Below are positions 16,600-24,329 of a stretch of DNA of 27,587 bases, piece after piece. Every line of letters begins with the position of its first letter. Within the stretch, counting starts at the first letter, position 1. A program made the translations under genes and the position numbers. A model generated the notes under the pieces. The model was not told the origin of the DNA. It did no database searches and worked only from the letters and a program-made list of their open reading frames with translations. The stretch is taken from positions 1 to 27,587 of the forward strand of contig JAOUOQ010000004.1 in the NCBI GenBank assembly GCA_029880275.1. Reading direction: 5' to 3'. This DNA comes from Candidatus Aminicenantota bacterium. GTDB taxonomy: Bacteria > Acidobacteriota > B3-B38 > Guanabaribacteriales > B3-B38.

Positions 16600-17157
16600 T
16601 CAAAAGTCTATTCCCTTTTGAGCTAAGATATCCTCCTTGAAAGGGTGTTTTATCTCCTTCATCTCCGTAACCAGGTCCGCTTTAGCAATCAGCTCAGGAT
16701 GAGCGTTTCGCCCTGTTAAGATCAAATGGAGGGAAGGGGGTTTCTCTTCCAACAAATTGAGAACCTCTTTTACATTCAACAAGCCGGTGTGGATGGCAAT
16801 ATTTATCTCATCAAGAATTATAAGGTGGTAATCTCCGCTATGCATTCGCTCCCTGGCCAGAGCCAGACCCTCCTGAGCTGCTCTTCTGTGTTCCTCTTCG
16901 GGAGTGTTGTCTCCAGGAAGCTTATAGTAGCCTTTCCCTTTGATTATTATCTCAAAGTGTGGTGCCAGCCTCTTAGCCGAGGTGCGCTCACCATAGGGAT
17001 ACTTCCCCTTGACAAACTGAATCATCAGCACTTTAAAATTAAAGCCAACAGCCCGAAGCGCAGTCCCCAGAGCGGCGGTGGTCTTTCCCTTCCCATCGCC
17101 GGTAAAGATTATAATGAGCCCCCTAGTCCCCTTACTGCTCCCCTCCTCCATTTGCAC
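16600..17157 (-). CDS. cobO: Cob(I)yrinic acid a,c-diamide adenosyltransferase (corrinoid adenosyltransferase)
   Basis: This P-loop enzyme of the CobA/CobO/BtuR family transfers the adenosyl group of ATP to Co(I) of corrinoids, making the coenzyme B12 form. It is cytosolic. The Walker A motif GDGKGKTT lies at 20-27, and QFVKGKYPYGE carries further corrinoid-site residues. LIILDEIN forms the Walker B, and LTGRNAHPELI is the family's C-terminal signature. Length (185) is normal. The start is decided by spacing: an AGGAGG sequence at 17165-17170 stands seven bases from the GTG at 17157 but 13 bases from the in-frame ATG at 17151, so GTG is preferred. No other cobalamin biosynthesis genes are nearby, so it may serve salvage of imported corrinoids. 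Confidence 0.93.
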   Translation of the reverse strand: MQMEEGSSKGTRGLIIIFTGDGKGKTTAALGTALRAVGFNFKVLMIQFVKGKYPYGERTSAKRLAPHFEIIIKGKGYYKLPGDNTPEEEHRRAAQEGLALARERMHSGDYHLIILDEINIAIHTGLLNVKEVLNLLEEKPPSLHLILTGRNAHPELIAKADLVTEMKEIKHPFKEDILAQKGIDF

Positions 17158-17298
17158 CTATTGTCCTCCTGTGAGCTATTTTTCTGAAAAATCATATTAT
17201 TAGCATAGGGGAAAAATGTCAACTACTTCTTTTTGGAGCTGGGAAAAGACTGATAAGGTGAAATGTGAGATAGGTTTTAATTAGAGGAGCGCTCCCCT

Positions 17299-18483
17299 TT
17301 AAAAGATGCGGAGTTTCTCCTCTTCCCCTTCGTTAAGGAAACAGACTCCGATATCGTATCTTTTCCCATCAACATCTGGGTTATTAATCTGCTGGAACCT
17401 GACCACTTTCCCCATAATCTTCTGGTCCTTTTCCAGAGTGGTAGACCTGAGGTAAAGCTCCAGTTCGGTATCCACCCCGATGGCTAACGAGGATTCGAAA
17501 AGTACGCCTACCTGGCTGATATTTTTAGTGAATGTAGATTGCAGAGCCTCTTCTACGGGATCGCCAGAGTTGATTCTCCTGTATCTCAGGGAGTTTCTGA
17601 TTTGATATCGGGGGAATTTCCTTCTTTCCTTAAAGGGGATAATAGGAGAGCCCACTTTATCTAAGAATTTCGCTTTGTACAGGGCTTTATCGGCAAAATT
17701 GAGAAGCTCTTCTGCTGAATGCACATCGTCGGGATAGGACGCTATGCCGCAGCTTATGGTCAGCCGCAAGGATTTCTCCTTGAGTTTTTGAGAAGAAGAG
17801 CAGTATTGGTCTATGTCGCTGGTAATACGGGAAGCAACCTTAAAGGCCTCCTCCTTATTGGTATCGGGCAATATGATGGAGAATTCATCCCCACCGTAGC
17901 GAGCGGGGAGGTCGAATTCTCGGACATTGCTTCTGATTATATTGCCGACATCCGATAGTACATAGTCCCCTTCCAGGTGACCGAAGACATTGTTGACCCT
18001 TTTGAAATTGTCCAAATCGAAGAATATAAGGGAGGTTCTCAGATTATGCCTCTTGGAACGCTCGATTTCGCGCTTGAGACTGAGCTTGAAGAAGCTTTGA
18101 TTGAACAGACCGGTCAGCCCATCCGTGTTCGCAGAGTGCTCTATCTGCAAAAAATCGTTTATCTCTATCAACTTGGGGCTCTTCATATAAGATTTAACAT
18201 TAAAGAAGTAATCCAGCAGCGCAACTCTAAGCCCCACATCTCTTCCCAGCTTGTTATTTAGCTCCAATCGATGTTCCATGATAGATAGCCAGTGTCTCAG
18301 AGACTCCTCCTCGCTGAATTTTTTATTCGTTAACAGGTAAAGAAGCTCTGAGTAAACCTCTCCCCCGGTCTTCTCATATATCTCTTCCAACCGTGACGAG
18401 ATCGAGCTTTGATCGAAAAAGTTGTCCTTAAGAAGCGCTATTAGCTTCTTCTTGAAATCCAGATCTTTTTTCTCCTGTGACAT
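17299..18483 (-). CDS. Diguanylate cyclase with C-terminal PilZ c-di-GMP receptor domain
   Basis: This soluble 394-residue protein joins a cyclic di-GMP synthase to a cyclic di-GMP receptor. The N-terminal 115 residues are helical and match no domain I recognise. The GGDEF domain (about 118-275) has GGDEF at 197-201 and an RxxD inhibitory site (REFD, 188-191) five residues before it. The PilZ domain (about 280-394) has the two binding motifs: RRKFPR at 287-292 (RxxxR) and NISQVG at 321-326 ((D/N)xSxxG). Both look able to bind the dinucleotide. No transmembrane segment is present. The gene has its own promoter at 18543-18571 and a leader of about 50 bases with a weak Shine-Dalgarno sequence. 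It is the third GGDEF protein of the window. Confidence 0.93.
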   Translation of the reverse strand: MSQEKKDLDFKKKLIALLKDNFFDQSSISSRLEEIYEKTGGEVYSELLYLLTNKKFSEEESLRHWLSIMEHRLELNNKLGRDVGLRVALLDYFFNVKSYMKSPKLIEINDFLQIEHSANTDGLTGLFNQSFFKLSLKREIERSKRHNLRTSLIFFDLDNFKRVNNVFGHLEGDYVLSDVGNIIRSNVREFDLPARYGGDEFSIILPDTNKEEAFKVASRITSDIDQYCSSSQKLKEKSLRLTISCGIASYPDDVHSAEELLNFADKALYKAKFLDKVGSPIIPFKERRKFPRYQIRNSLRYRRINSGDPVEEALQSTFTKNISQVGVLFESSLAIGVDTELELYLRSTTLEKDQKIMGKVVRFQQINNPDVDGKRYDIGVCFLNEGEEEKLRIF

Positions 18484-18542
18484 TTTCTTTTTTATATTCC
18501 ACTACTCATGTTTTTGTAAATCTTAGCTATCTTTTTTGTATA

Positions 18543-18571
18543 AAGATACCATTTCCTCGCCGATTTGTCAA
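18543..18571 (-). promoter_or_regulatory. Promoter of the GGDEF-PilZ gene
   Basis: On the minus strand TTGACA (18566-18571) is perfect, the spacer is 17 bases and the -10 is TATCTT (18543-18548, 4/6 match). Transcription would begin near 18536. Confidence 0.55.
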
Positions 18572-18645
18572 CCTTTTTATTAAAAGCGAGATGAAACATA
18601 TTCTACTTTTAACTTATTGAATATAAAAGGATTATGTGCATAATG

Positions 18646-19995
18646 TCATTTGCAGTTTTCCTCCCCTATCGCAATTATTCTGACATCCAGCACATTCGTC
18701 TCCGTGGGGCCTGTGATTATCAAGTCCCCTAATTTTCTGAAGAAGGTATAGGAATCGTTATTATCCAAAAAACTTCGTGGGTTTAACCCAAAGTCAGTTG
18801 CTCTGGAGATTGTCTCCCCATCAGCCAGCGCGCCGGCGGCGTCAGAGTTGCCATCAATTCCATCGGTGCCGGCGCTCAATACGGTGACCTGAAGCAATTC
18901 ATCAATCTCCAGCGCTAATTGCAGCACAAATTCGAGATTGCGTCCTCCGATACCGCTCCCTTTCACCGTAACCGTTGTCTCCCCTCCCGATATGAGGCAG
19001 GCTGGTGCGGAGATAGGGTTACTTGTGTTTAAAATCTCCTTAACTATAGCACTGTGGAAGCGGGCTACTTCTCTGGCTTCGCCCTCAATAGAAGAGGAGA
19101 GGATAAAGGGCCGATAGCCCAACTCCTCGGCTTTCGCTGCCGCTGCCCTAAGAGCCAGACGATTATTGCCTATAACCACATGGTAGCAGTTTTCAAAAAT
19201 AGGGTCCCCTCTCTTGGGAGTCTCCCCTACCCTTTCCTCTAATCCCATTTGTAGATACTGGAGCACCCGGTGAGGAACCTTATCCCTGAGTCTATATTTC
19301 TCTATTATGTCCAGGCAATCGGCAAATGTTGTGTCATCGGGCACAGTCGGTCCCGAGGCAATGCTATCAAGCCTATCGCCGACAACATCGGACAGAATCA
19401 AGCTTACCAGAGCAGCAGGTGAGGCATATTTTGCCAATTGACCCCCCTTGGATTGAGATAGATGCTTTCTTAAGGTGTTGATTTCATCTATATTTGCCCC
19501 GCACTCCAGCATGAGACGGGTCAGTTGACGCTTATCCTCCAGAGTTACAGGAGGAGCAGGAAGGGTGAGCATAGCAGAGCCCCCTCCGGAGATCAAGGCG
19601 AAAACCAGGTCCCTTTTGGTTAATCCCTTTAACAGACTCACCATCTTTTGGGTTCCTTTCATCCCAGCCTCATTGGGAATGGGATGTCCACCTATATGGA
19701 TTTCTATTCTCTTCAGCTCCATCTGAGTCTGATAGGGGGTAAGGACCAGTCCCTCTTTTATCCTCTGCCCCAGCACCTGCTCCAGGGCAAAAGCCATTTT
19801 GGCAGAAGCCTTCCCTACCCCTATGACATAAATGCTATCATATTGAGAGAGGTTATATTCTTTTTCACCGACCCTTAGCAGCTCATCGATCAACCGGAGG
19901 GAGCCCGCAGCGAGCTCGGTGGGGTCCACCGCCGCCAGCGAGTGGAGAAATATCTCCCTCATATGACGGCGATATAGCTTCTCTAAAGGTTCCAT
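18646..19995 (-). CDS. gckA: Glycerate 2-kinase (MOFRL family)
   Basis: This 449-residue cytosolic kinase converts D-glycerate and ATP to 2-phosphoglycerate, linking glycerate from sugar-acid, serine or hydroxypyruvate breakdown to lower glycolysis. It has the two-domain structure of the family. The N-terminal DUF4147 region includes YVIGVGKAS, GGHPIP, ISGGGSAML and LSDVVGD...SGPTVPD. The C-terminal MOFRL domain begins near 325 with SGGETTVTVKG and contains GTDGIDGNSDAAGA and a closing TGPTETNV. All these signatures are intact, and length is normal. The start at ATG 19995 is the natural beginning of the conserved helix; its ribosome binding site is weak. It is the last gene of a minus-strand group that starts with the nucleotidyltransferase, 79 bases after the small ORF. 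Confidence 0.92.
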   Translation of the reverse strand: MEPLEKLYRRHMREIFLHSLAAVDPTELAAGSLRLIDELLRVGEKEYNLSQYDSIYVIGVGKASAKMAFALEQVLGQRIKEGLVLTPYQTQMELKRIEIHIGGHPIPNEAGMKGTQKMVSLLKGLTKRDLVFALISGGGSAMLTLPAPPVTLEDKRQLTRLMLECGANIDEINTLRKHLSQSKGGQLAKYASPAALVSLILSDVVGDRLDSIASGPTVPDDTTFADCLDIIEKYRLRDKVPHRVLQYLQMGLEERVGETPKRGDPIFENCYHVVIGNNRLALRAAAAKAEELGYRPFILSSSIEGEAREVARFHSAIVKEILNTSNPISAPACLISGGETTVTVKGSGIGGRNLEFVLQLALEIDELLQVTVLSAGTDGIDGNSDAAGALADGETISRATDFGLNPRSFLDNNDSYTFFRKLGDLIITGPTETNVLDVRIIAIGEENCK

Positions 19996-20074
19996 AAGAA
20001 GATTACAGGATTTCCTTTGAGAAGAGGTTTGTTAGAGAAGGAGGGGATGAACCCTATTATTTTAACAGGCTGCT

Positions 20075-20371
20075 CTACTCCTGCATTTTGGATATAGCGG
20101 AATTCAAGGATTTTTTTCTCTCCCAGTGCTCAAAATAGCGGTTGAGCGCCTTCCCTTTTTGGGCAACCTGGCAAGCAAACCGTCCTGTTCGCCCTTGCGA
20201 GGTACAATTGTGCTGGCAGCCCTCTTTGGTAAGGGTAACCTCATGCGTGTGCTTCTCGTTTTTCTTTTCATCAAAAAGCTGCTCTTTATGATGAAAATGA
20301 GCGCAGGGAGTTACGATAGCATCGGCGCTGCTTTTAGTAAGATTTAACCTCTTCTCATCGAAAACTGGCAT
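20075..20371 (-). CDS. Hypothetical Cys/His-rich small protein, possibly a degenerate fragment
   Basis: I do not recognise this gene. From the ATG at 20371 it encodes 98 residues. The frame is open a further 54 bases to a TTG at 20425, but GAGAGG stands nine bases before the ATG and favours it. The protein has many potential metal ligands: Cys23, His25, His27, His28, His41, His43, Cys52, His54, Cys56 and Cys67. The segment ADAIVTPC near 16-23 resembles the sequence before the CxxC of HdrB/CCG-type iron-sulfur proteins, but the second cysteine is missing and nothing else matches. The frame lies between the M24 peptidase and glycerate kinase, same strand, 73 bases after the peptidase stop. It may be a real small zinc-binding protein, a gene remnant or a chance frame. 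Confidence 0.35.
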   Translation of the reverse strand: MPVFDEKRLNLTKSSADAIVTPCAHFHHKEQLFDEKKNEKHTHEVTLTKEGCQHNCTSQGRTGRFACQVAQKGKALNRYFEHWERKKSLNSAISKMQE

Positions 20372-20444
20372 CTCAGTTTGCCTCTCTTTCAATATAATAA
20401 TAGCAAAAATATCGCCGTAGTTCAATCAGAATTTAAAGAAAAGA

Positions 20445-21632
20445 TTACAAAAAATGAAGGTCATCGGGGAAGTCGGTCAGCTTCTTTGGTCTATCTTCGG
20501 TTATCAACCAGGTGTTTTCTATTCCCACTCCACCCTTCTGGGGAAAGAATATCTTGGGCTCTACTGCCAGGGTCATTCCGGGCTGCAGCTCCAGGTCTGG
20601 CTTTTCGGCAATAAGGGGCAGCTCGTCGATCTCACATCCTATCCCGTGAGCTACAAACCTGACCTTGTTATCACCGTAACCCATAAAATAATCCCGGTAG
20701 GGGGACTGCTCTACCTTTTTCATCACAGTTTGATAAATGCGTCGGGAGCTATTTCCGGGGCGGAGCAGCTCGGTCATCTCCTTCTGCACCTCCAGCGCAA
20801 AGCGATGTGCCTTCAGTAAATCTTCTGGGAGACGCCCCAGAGCGTATACCCTCGTTTTATCTATCATGTACCCATTATAACCCACCACCATATCAACCAT
20901 AATGGGTTCCCCTTCTTGTATCGGCTTCTCCCCTGCTCCCTGAGGAACTGCCGCTGAGAGCCCCATCCCGCCATCGGGTCCCTCAAAAGGGACCGGATAC
21001 GACATATTAGCCCCCGAAATCACCGCTCCATAATACAGCTCCAGGTCCCACCGATGCGCTCTCACCAATCCCTGATGGCCCATTTTTCTAAACCTTGCTT
21101 CCAGCTCGGCAGATAAATCTATCTCTCGCATCCCAGGCTGAATAAGGGAGGGAATTTCGGAGTACACCGCCCTTGCTATTTCTGCCGCTTTCTGCATTTG
21201 CTCAATTTCAAACCTTGACTTAATCATCCGCAGCTTTCTGACCGGCTCCGAGCCATTGACAAACTCGACTCCAGAAAATAGTTCCTTCAACCAAAGATAG
21301 AGCCGAGCAGGCAATACATCCAGCTCTAAATAGAGCTTGGTCAAAGGCTTTTCCAGCAAGGTAGATAAGGCGTGGGGAAGTTCTGTCAAATGTGTGTAGG
21401 GAACGATATTAGCCAGAGGAGACTCTATCTGAGCTCTGGTTAAGCTCCTTTTCACCAACAGGAGAGGCTCACCTTTTCGGGGGACGAACATAACGGAGTT
21501 CTGCATCGTCCCCGAGAAATAGAAGAGGTTGACATTTTGTAAGATAAGGAAGCCGTCAACATTCGCAGAGTTAAGCTCTTTCTGGAGCCTACCTATGCGA
21601 TGGTAGACCTCCTCTTTCGGCGTCAGCAGCAT
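20445..21632 (-). CDS. M24 family metallopeptidase (Xaa-Pro aminopeptidase/prolidase-like)
   Basis: This 395-residue cytosolic peptidase has the pita-bread fold of family M24. The N-terminal creatinase-like domain spans about 10-140 (VDGFLILQNVNLFYFSGT is typical). The catalytic domain spans about 150-385. All five metal ligands are present in the right order: Asp247, Asp258, His329, Glu358 and Glu372. They sit in the motifs VDMVVGYNGY, DKTR, VAHGIG, VEPKIF and GIENTW. It should remove N-terminal residues ahead of proline or split X-Pro dipeptides, but related M24 proteins have other substrates. A CGGAG ribosome binding site lies two to three bases before the ATG, which is close. It sits 96 bases after the Ntn-hydrolase gene on the same strand. 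Confidence 0.9.
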   Translation of the reverse strand: MLLTPKEEVYHRIGRLQKELNSANVDGFLILQNVNLFYFSGTMQNSVMFVPRKGEPLLLVKRSLTRAQIESPLANIVPYTHLTELPHALSTLLEKPLTKLYLELDVLPARLYLWLKELFSGVEFVNGSEPVRKLRMIKSRFEIEQMQKAAEIARAVYSEIPSLIQPGMREIDLSAELEARFRKMGHQGLVRAHRWDLELYYGAVISGANMSYPVPFEGPDGGMGLSAAVPQGAGEKPIQEGEPIMVDMVVGYNGYMIDKTRVYALGRLPEDLLKAHRFALEVQKEMTELLRPGNSSRRIYQTVMKKVEQSPYRDYFMGYGDNKVRFVAHGIGCEIDELPLIAEKPDLELQPGMTLAVEPKIFFPQKGGVGIENTWLITEDRPKKLTDFPDDLHFL

Positions 21633-21728
21633 TTCTCCGCCTCATGAAATAATAGAAGAGGGCGAGGGTTTGGAGATATTTACACCTTTTTTATATTCAC
21701 AGGGACTTATAGATAAAAAACGGTATCC

Positions 21729-22751
21729 TTAATCTAACAGATAAGCCCCATCGTACAGGTTGTTCCCTTTCTCGTTGTATACGGCGTATCTGAAACCCTT
21801 TTGGATAGAAGCGGCGCCTGTTTCCCCTTTCTTGTTAATGGCGACAAAATTGTCCTGAAAGTCTGCCTTTCCCCCGTGCCAATTTATGATGCGCTTGACC
21901 ACATCCTCGCAAGCTTGCTGGGGCGACATCCCCCGGCGCATATTCTCTACCACCATAAAGCTCCCGCAGGTCTTAATAACCTCCTCTCCTCTTCCGGTAG
22001 CTCCAGCAGCTCCTACATCGTTATCTACATATAATCCCGCACCGATAATCGGGGAATCCCCCAGTCTGCCGGGTATCTTGAACGCAAGCCCACTGGTGGT
22101 GGTAATTCCGCTTATGTTCCCATTGACATCAACAGCCAGGACATTTATGGTGCCGTAAGTTTGGGCTAAATCCTTCTCCTCCTCTTTCAGCTCTTTCGGG
22201 GGAAACCAGTCGTCCTCATCGCTCATGGTCTCCTTCCAACGGAGCCATCTCTCCCTGGCCCTGTCGGTGAGAAGGTTTTTCTTTTGAAAGCCGTGGGCGA
22301 GGGCAAACCTCAGCGCTCCCTCCCCCACAATCATCACATGGTCGGTGCGCTCCATCACCAACCTGGCTACTGAGCAGGGGTTTTCAATATATTTGATGCC
22401 TCCCACTGCCCCGGCGTTCCTGTCGCGTCCGGACATTATAGAGGCGTCAAGCTCCACCTCCCCTTCCTCGTTGGGCAGGCCCCCGATTCCCACACTCATA
22501 TCCTCGGGGTCGCTCTCAATGACATTTGCCCCTTTCTCTACGGCATCGAGGGAATTCCCGCCTTTGCCAAGGATTTGCCAAGCAGCTTCATTGGCTTTGA
22601 TGCCATGTCCCCCGCTGGAGATTATCACCGGCAGACCCGCTGAAACACCGGTCGTGGCTCTTTTTTTGAAAAGAATAGGCTCAAAGAAAGAAATTCCTAA
22701 TCCCACTCCAGCAGCGTTCTTAAAAAAATCGCGGCGGCTTAGGTCTCCCAT
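21729..22751 (-). CDS. Tat-exported Ntn-hydrolase: glycosylasparaginase / isoaspartyl peptidase family
   Basis: This 340-residue protein belongs to asparaginase family 2 (peptidase family T2). The precursor cleaves itself, and the new N-terminal threonine hydrolyses N-glycosyl-asparagine or beta-aspartyl bonds. The N-terminus has a twin-arginine signal: SRRDFFK at 5-11, then a hydrophobic stretch to about 30, so export folded is likely. The alpha part has GGNSLDAVEKG, SVGIGGLPNEEGEVELDAS and AGAVGGI. The nucleophile is Thr201 in YGTINVLAVD, the predicted autocleavage point, preceded by Gly instead of the Asp of classical glycosylasparaginases. GRLGDSPIIGAG and AGATGRGE complete the active site. 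An AAGGAGGGT ribosome binding site precedes the ATG. The family is clear; glycosylasparaginase versus isoaspartyl peptidase is not. Confidence 0.9.
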   Translation of the reverse strand: MGDLSRRDFFKNAAGVGLGISFFEPILFKKRATTGVSAGLPVIISSGGHGIKANEAAWQILGKGGNSLDAVEKGANVIESDPEDMSVGIGGLPNEEGEVELDASIMSGRDRNAGAVGGIKYIENPCSVARLVMERTDHVMIVGEGALRFALAHGFQKKNLLTDRARERWLRWKETMSDEDDWFPPKELKEEEKDLAQTYGTINVLAVDVNGNISGITTTSGLAFKIPGRLGDSPIIGAGLYVDNDVGAAGATGRGEEVIKTCGSFMVVENMRRGMSPQQACEDVVKRIINWHGGKADFQDNFVAINKKGETGAASIQKGFRYAVYNEKGNNLYDGAYLLD

Positions 22752-22878
22752 TTTTACCCTCCTTGAAATGCGAGCTTTATATTATAAAAAAACCATACAA
22801 TCACCCTGTTGCCTTATACTATATTACAAGATACGGTTAAAGCCAAGGGCAATTTAAAAGAACGGAAAGCATCTTTTC

Positions 22879-23859
22879 TCATATTACCACCTTATGCACT
22901 ACTTCAAGGTCGTCTCCAACCACTGCTCCGGGTATTACCACCGACTCGGAGAGCTTAACCCTTCGCCCTATACCACAGCCTCTCCCCACCACTACCCAGG
23001 GACCGATCTCAGATCCCTCACCAATCTCAACCTCGGGGGCGATGTAGACAGGGTCAATTATGGTAACCTTTTTCCATCTCCTTCTGTCAGGTGAAAGGTT
23101 TTGATGGTATTTTTCCATGTATATTTTGTTTATTAAGATTAAATCGTTTAGAGTGGTCAGATTGTGGCGTTCGGCGGTGAGAACACCCTGCACATTGAAA
23201 CCCGAATCTATAAGCCACTGTATGGCATCTTGAAGCTCGAATTCCCCCCGGGGCGAGAGCGGGGTCTGAAGAATGAAGCTGAGGATTTCCCAGGGAAACA
23301 GGTAAAAGGGGAGGCTGATTATACGGGAGAAGACCTCCTCTTTATTCGGTTTTTCCACTATTTTCCTTATCCGACCTTTTTCAATCTTAACAATGGCATT
23401 GGGATAGACCTCAGCGAGGGGAACTTTCATCAGACTGAGCACAGCGTCACTCTCTGACCTTCTCCAGTGGTCGGCAATCTCTTTCAGATGCTCCAGAGGG
23501 TAAAGGTTATCGCATGCAGCCACGATAAACCAGGGAGAAGTGAGCATATCTCGCGCTGCTAATAGGGCATGAGCCATGCCGAGTTTCTCCTTTTGGTATG
23601 CGAAGCGAAGAGTGACGCCAAGATGTGCCTCCTGGGTGAGGTAATCCCTAATGGGGCCATCTGGATAGCTGACTACAACGATAAATTCCCCAGCTCCTGC
23701 TTCGATATAATCTCTTATGATTCTCTCAATTATGGGCATATTTACTACTGGTGCCAGAGCTTTGGGGAGCTTATGAGTGAGCGGCTCTAACCTCTTCCCT
23801 TTGCCGGCTGCCAGGACCACTACTGGAGGGAAGAAGTCCTTTGAAGATTTAACAACCAT
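22879..23859 (-). CDS. Sugar-1-phosphate nucleotidyltransferase with C-terminal left-handed beta-helix
   Basis: This 326-residue cytosolic enzyme activates a sugar 1-phosphate with NTP. The Rossmann-like nucleotidyltransferase domain (about 11-240) carries the signature LAAGKGKRLEPLT...PKAL at 17-34. CDNLYP provides the metal-binding Asp, and KIVEKPN is the conserved sugar-binding lysine motif. The last 65 residues contain hexapeptide-type repeats (IDPVYIAPEVEIGEGSEIGPW...) of a short left-handed beta-helix. It is thus like glucose-1-phosphate thymidylyl- or uridylyltransferases and mannose-1-phosphate guanylyltransferases; the nucleotide and sugar cannot be chosen from the sequence. It is shorter than GlmU and lacks a full acetyltransferase domain. 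A strong promoter at 23889-23916 and an AAGGAAT ribosome binding site precede the ATG. Confidence 0.9.
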   Translation of the reverse strand: MVVKSSKDFFPPVVVLAAGKGKRLEPLTHKLPKALAPVVNMPIIERIIRDYIEAGAGEFIVVVSYPDGPIRDYLTQEAHLGVTLRFAYQKEKLGMAHALLAARDMLTSPWFIVAACDNLYPLEHLKEIADHWRRSESDAVLSLMKVPLAEVYPNAIVKIEKGRIRKIVEKPNKEEVFSRIISLPFYLFPWEILSFILQTPLSPRGEFELQDAIQWLIDSGFNVQGVLTAERHNLTTLNDLILINKIYMEKYHQNLSPDRRRWKKVTIIDPVYIAPEVEIGEGSEIGPWVVVGRGCGIGRRVKLSESVVIPGAVVGDDLEVVHKVVI

Positions 23860-23888
23860 ATTCCTTAGTCCGATAAGTTAATATTCAT

Positions 23889-23916
23889 ATTTTACCGAAG
23901 TCAGCCTGTTTGTCAA
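23889..23916 (-). promoter_or_regulatory. Strong promoter of the nucleotidyltransferase gene group
   Basis: On the minus strand TTGACA (23911-23916) is perfect and TAAAAT (23889-23894) matches 5/6 with a 16-base spacer. Transcription would start near 23882, about 22 bases before the ATG. It may drive the following same-strand genes as far as glycerate kinase, because no strong terminator is seen between them. Confidence 0.65.
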
Positions 23917-24329
23917 TAATTCACCAAGAGTTTTTTTAATTATCCGGGAGATTTAACATTGAGATGCCGCCTCCTTCTCCGCTCCCCGCGATCCCCTTTC
24001 CATTTTAGCGTAGTAATAATGGGAATGATTATTGCTCCGTCTCTAACCTAAAAACAGGCGAAATTAAAATTATTCTCCCTCTGAGGAATAATAGAAGGAA
24101 AACTCGAGAACGCTGCACCCACCTTGAATACGGTGCTGGAGGGCTTTCCGCAGATTGGTCTTCTCGCCTGTGAGCAGTAGCCCCTCTCCCCTACCCTAAG
24201 CCCCTATGACGGCAGATTAAAATTCTGTGTATACACATTGGAAAAGAAGTGAAAAAAGAGGAATGAAGCTTTGCTAATGTGGGTTATCCTTTTACAGCTG
24301 ACGACTTCGCCATTTTAAGAAGGAGCAGG
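23917..24329. other. Gene-poor interval with AT-rich hairpins
   Basis: This 413-base stretch has no gene I can assign. It contains a hairpin at 24012-24036 (AGTAATAAT and ATTATTGCT, seven-base loop, one G-U pair) and a second at 24069-24092 (ATTATTC and GAATAAT). It also contains a 41-codon minus-strand frame without a start at 24073-24195, described separately. The T-run at 23931-23937 is part of a 13-base repeat shared with 24674-24686. Confidence 0.4.
24070..24195 (-). other. Start-less 41-codon open frame, possible gene fragment
   Basis: Between an in-frame TAG (24196-24198) and TAA (24070-24072) the minus strand reads 41 sense codons, including LLTGEKTNLRKALQHRIQ and then GGCSVLEFSF. 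The composition looks protein-like, amphipathic and basic and then hydrophobic. There is no ATG, GTG or TTG in the frame, and no homologue comes to mind. It may be the decayed tail of a gene or chance. Confidence 0.2.

Noticed and set aside
17286..17295. Palindrome GGAGCGCTCC after the GGDEF-PilZ gene
   Set aside because: It leaves too small a loop for a terminator and has no T-run directly after it.
24012..24036. Fur-type box suggested by AATGATTATT
   Set aside because: It does not fit the 7-1-7 or 19-base consensus and no iron gene is adjacent.
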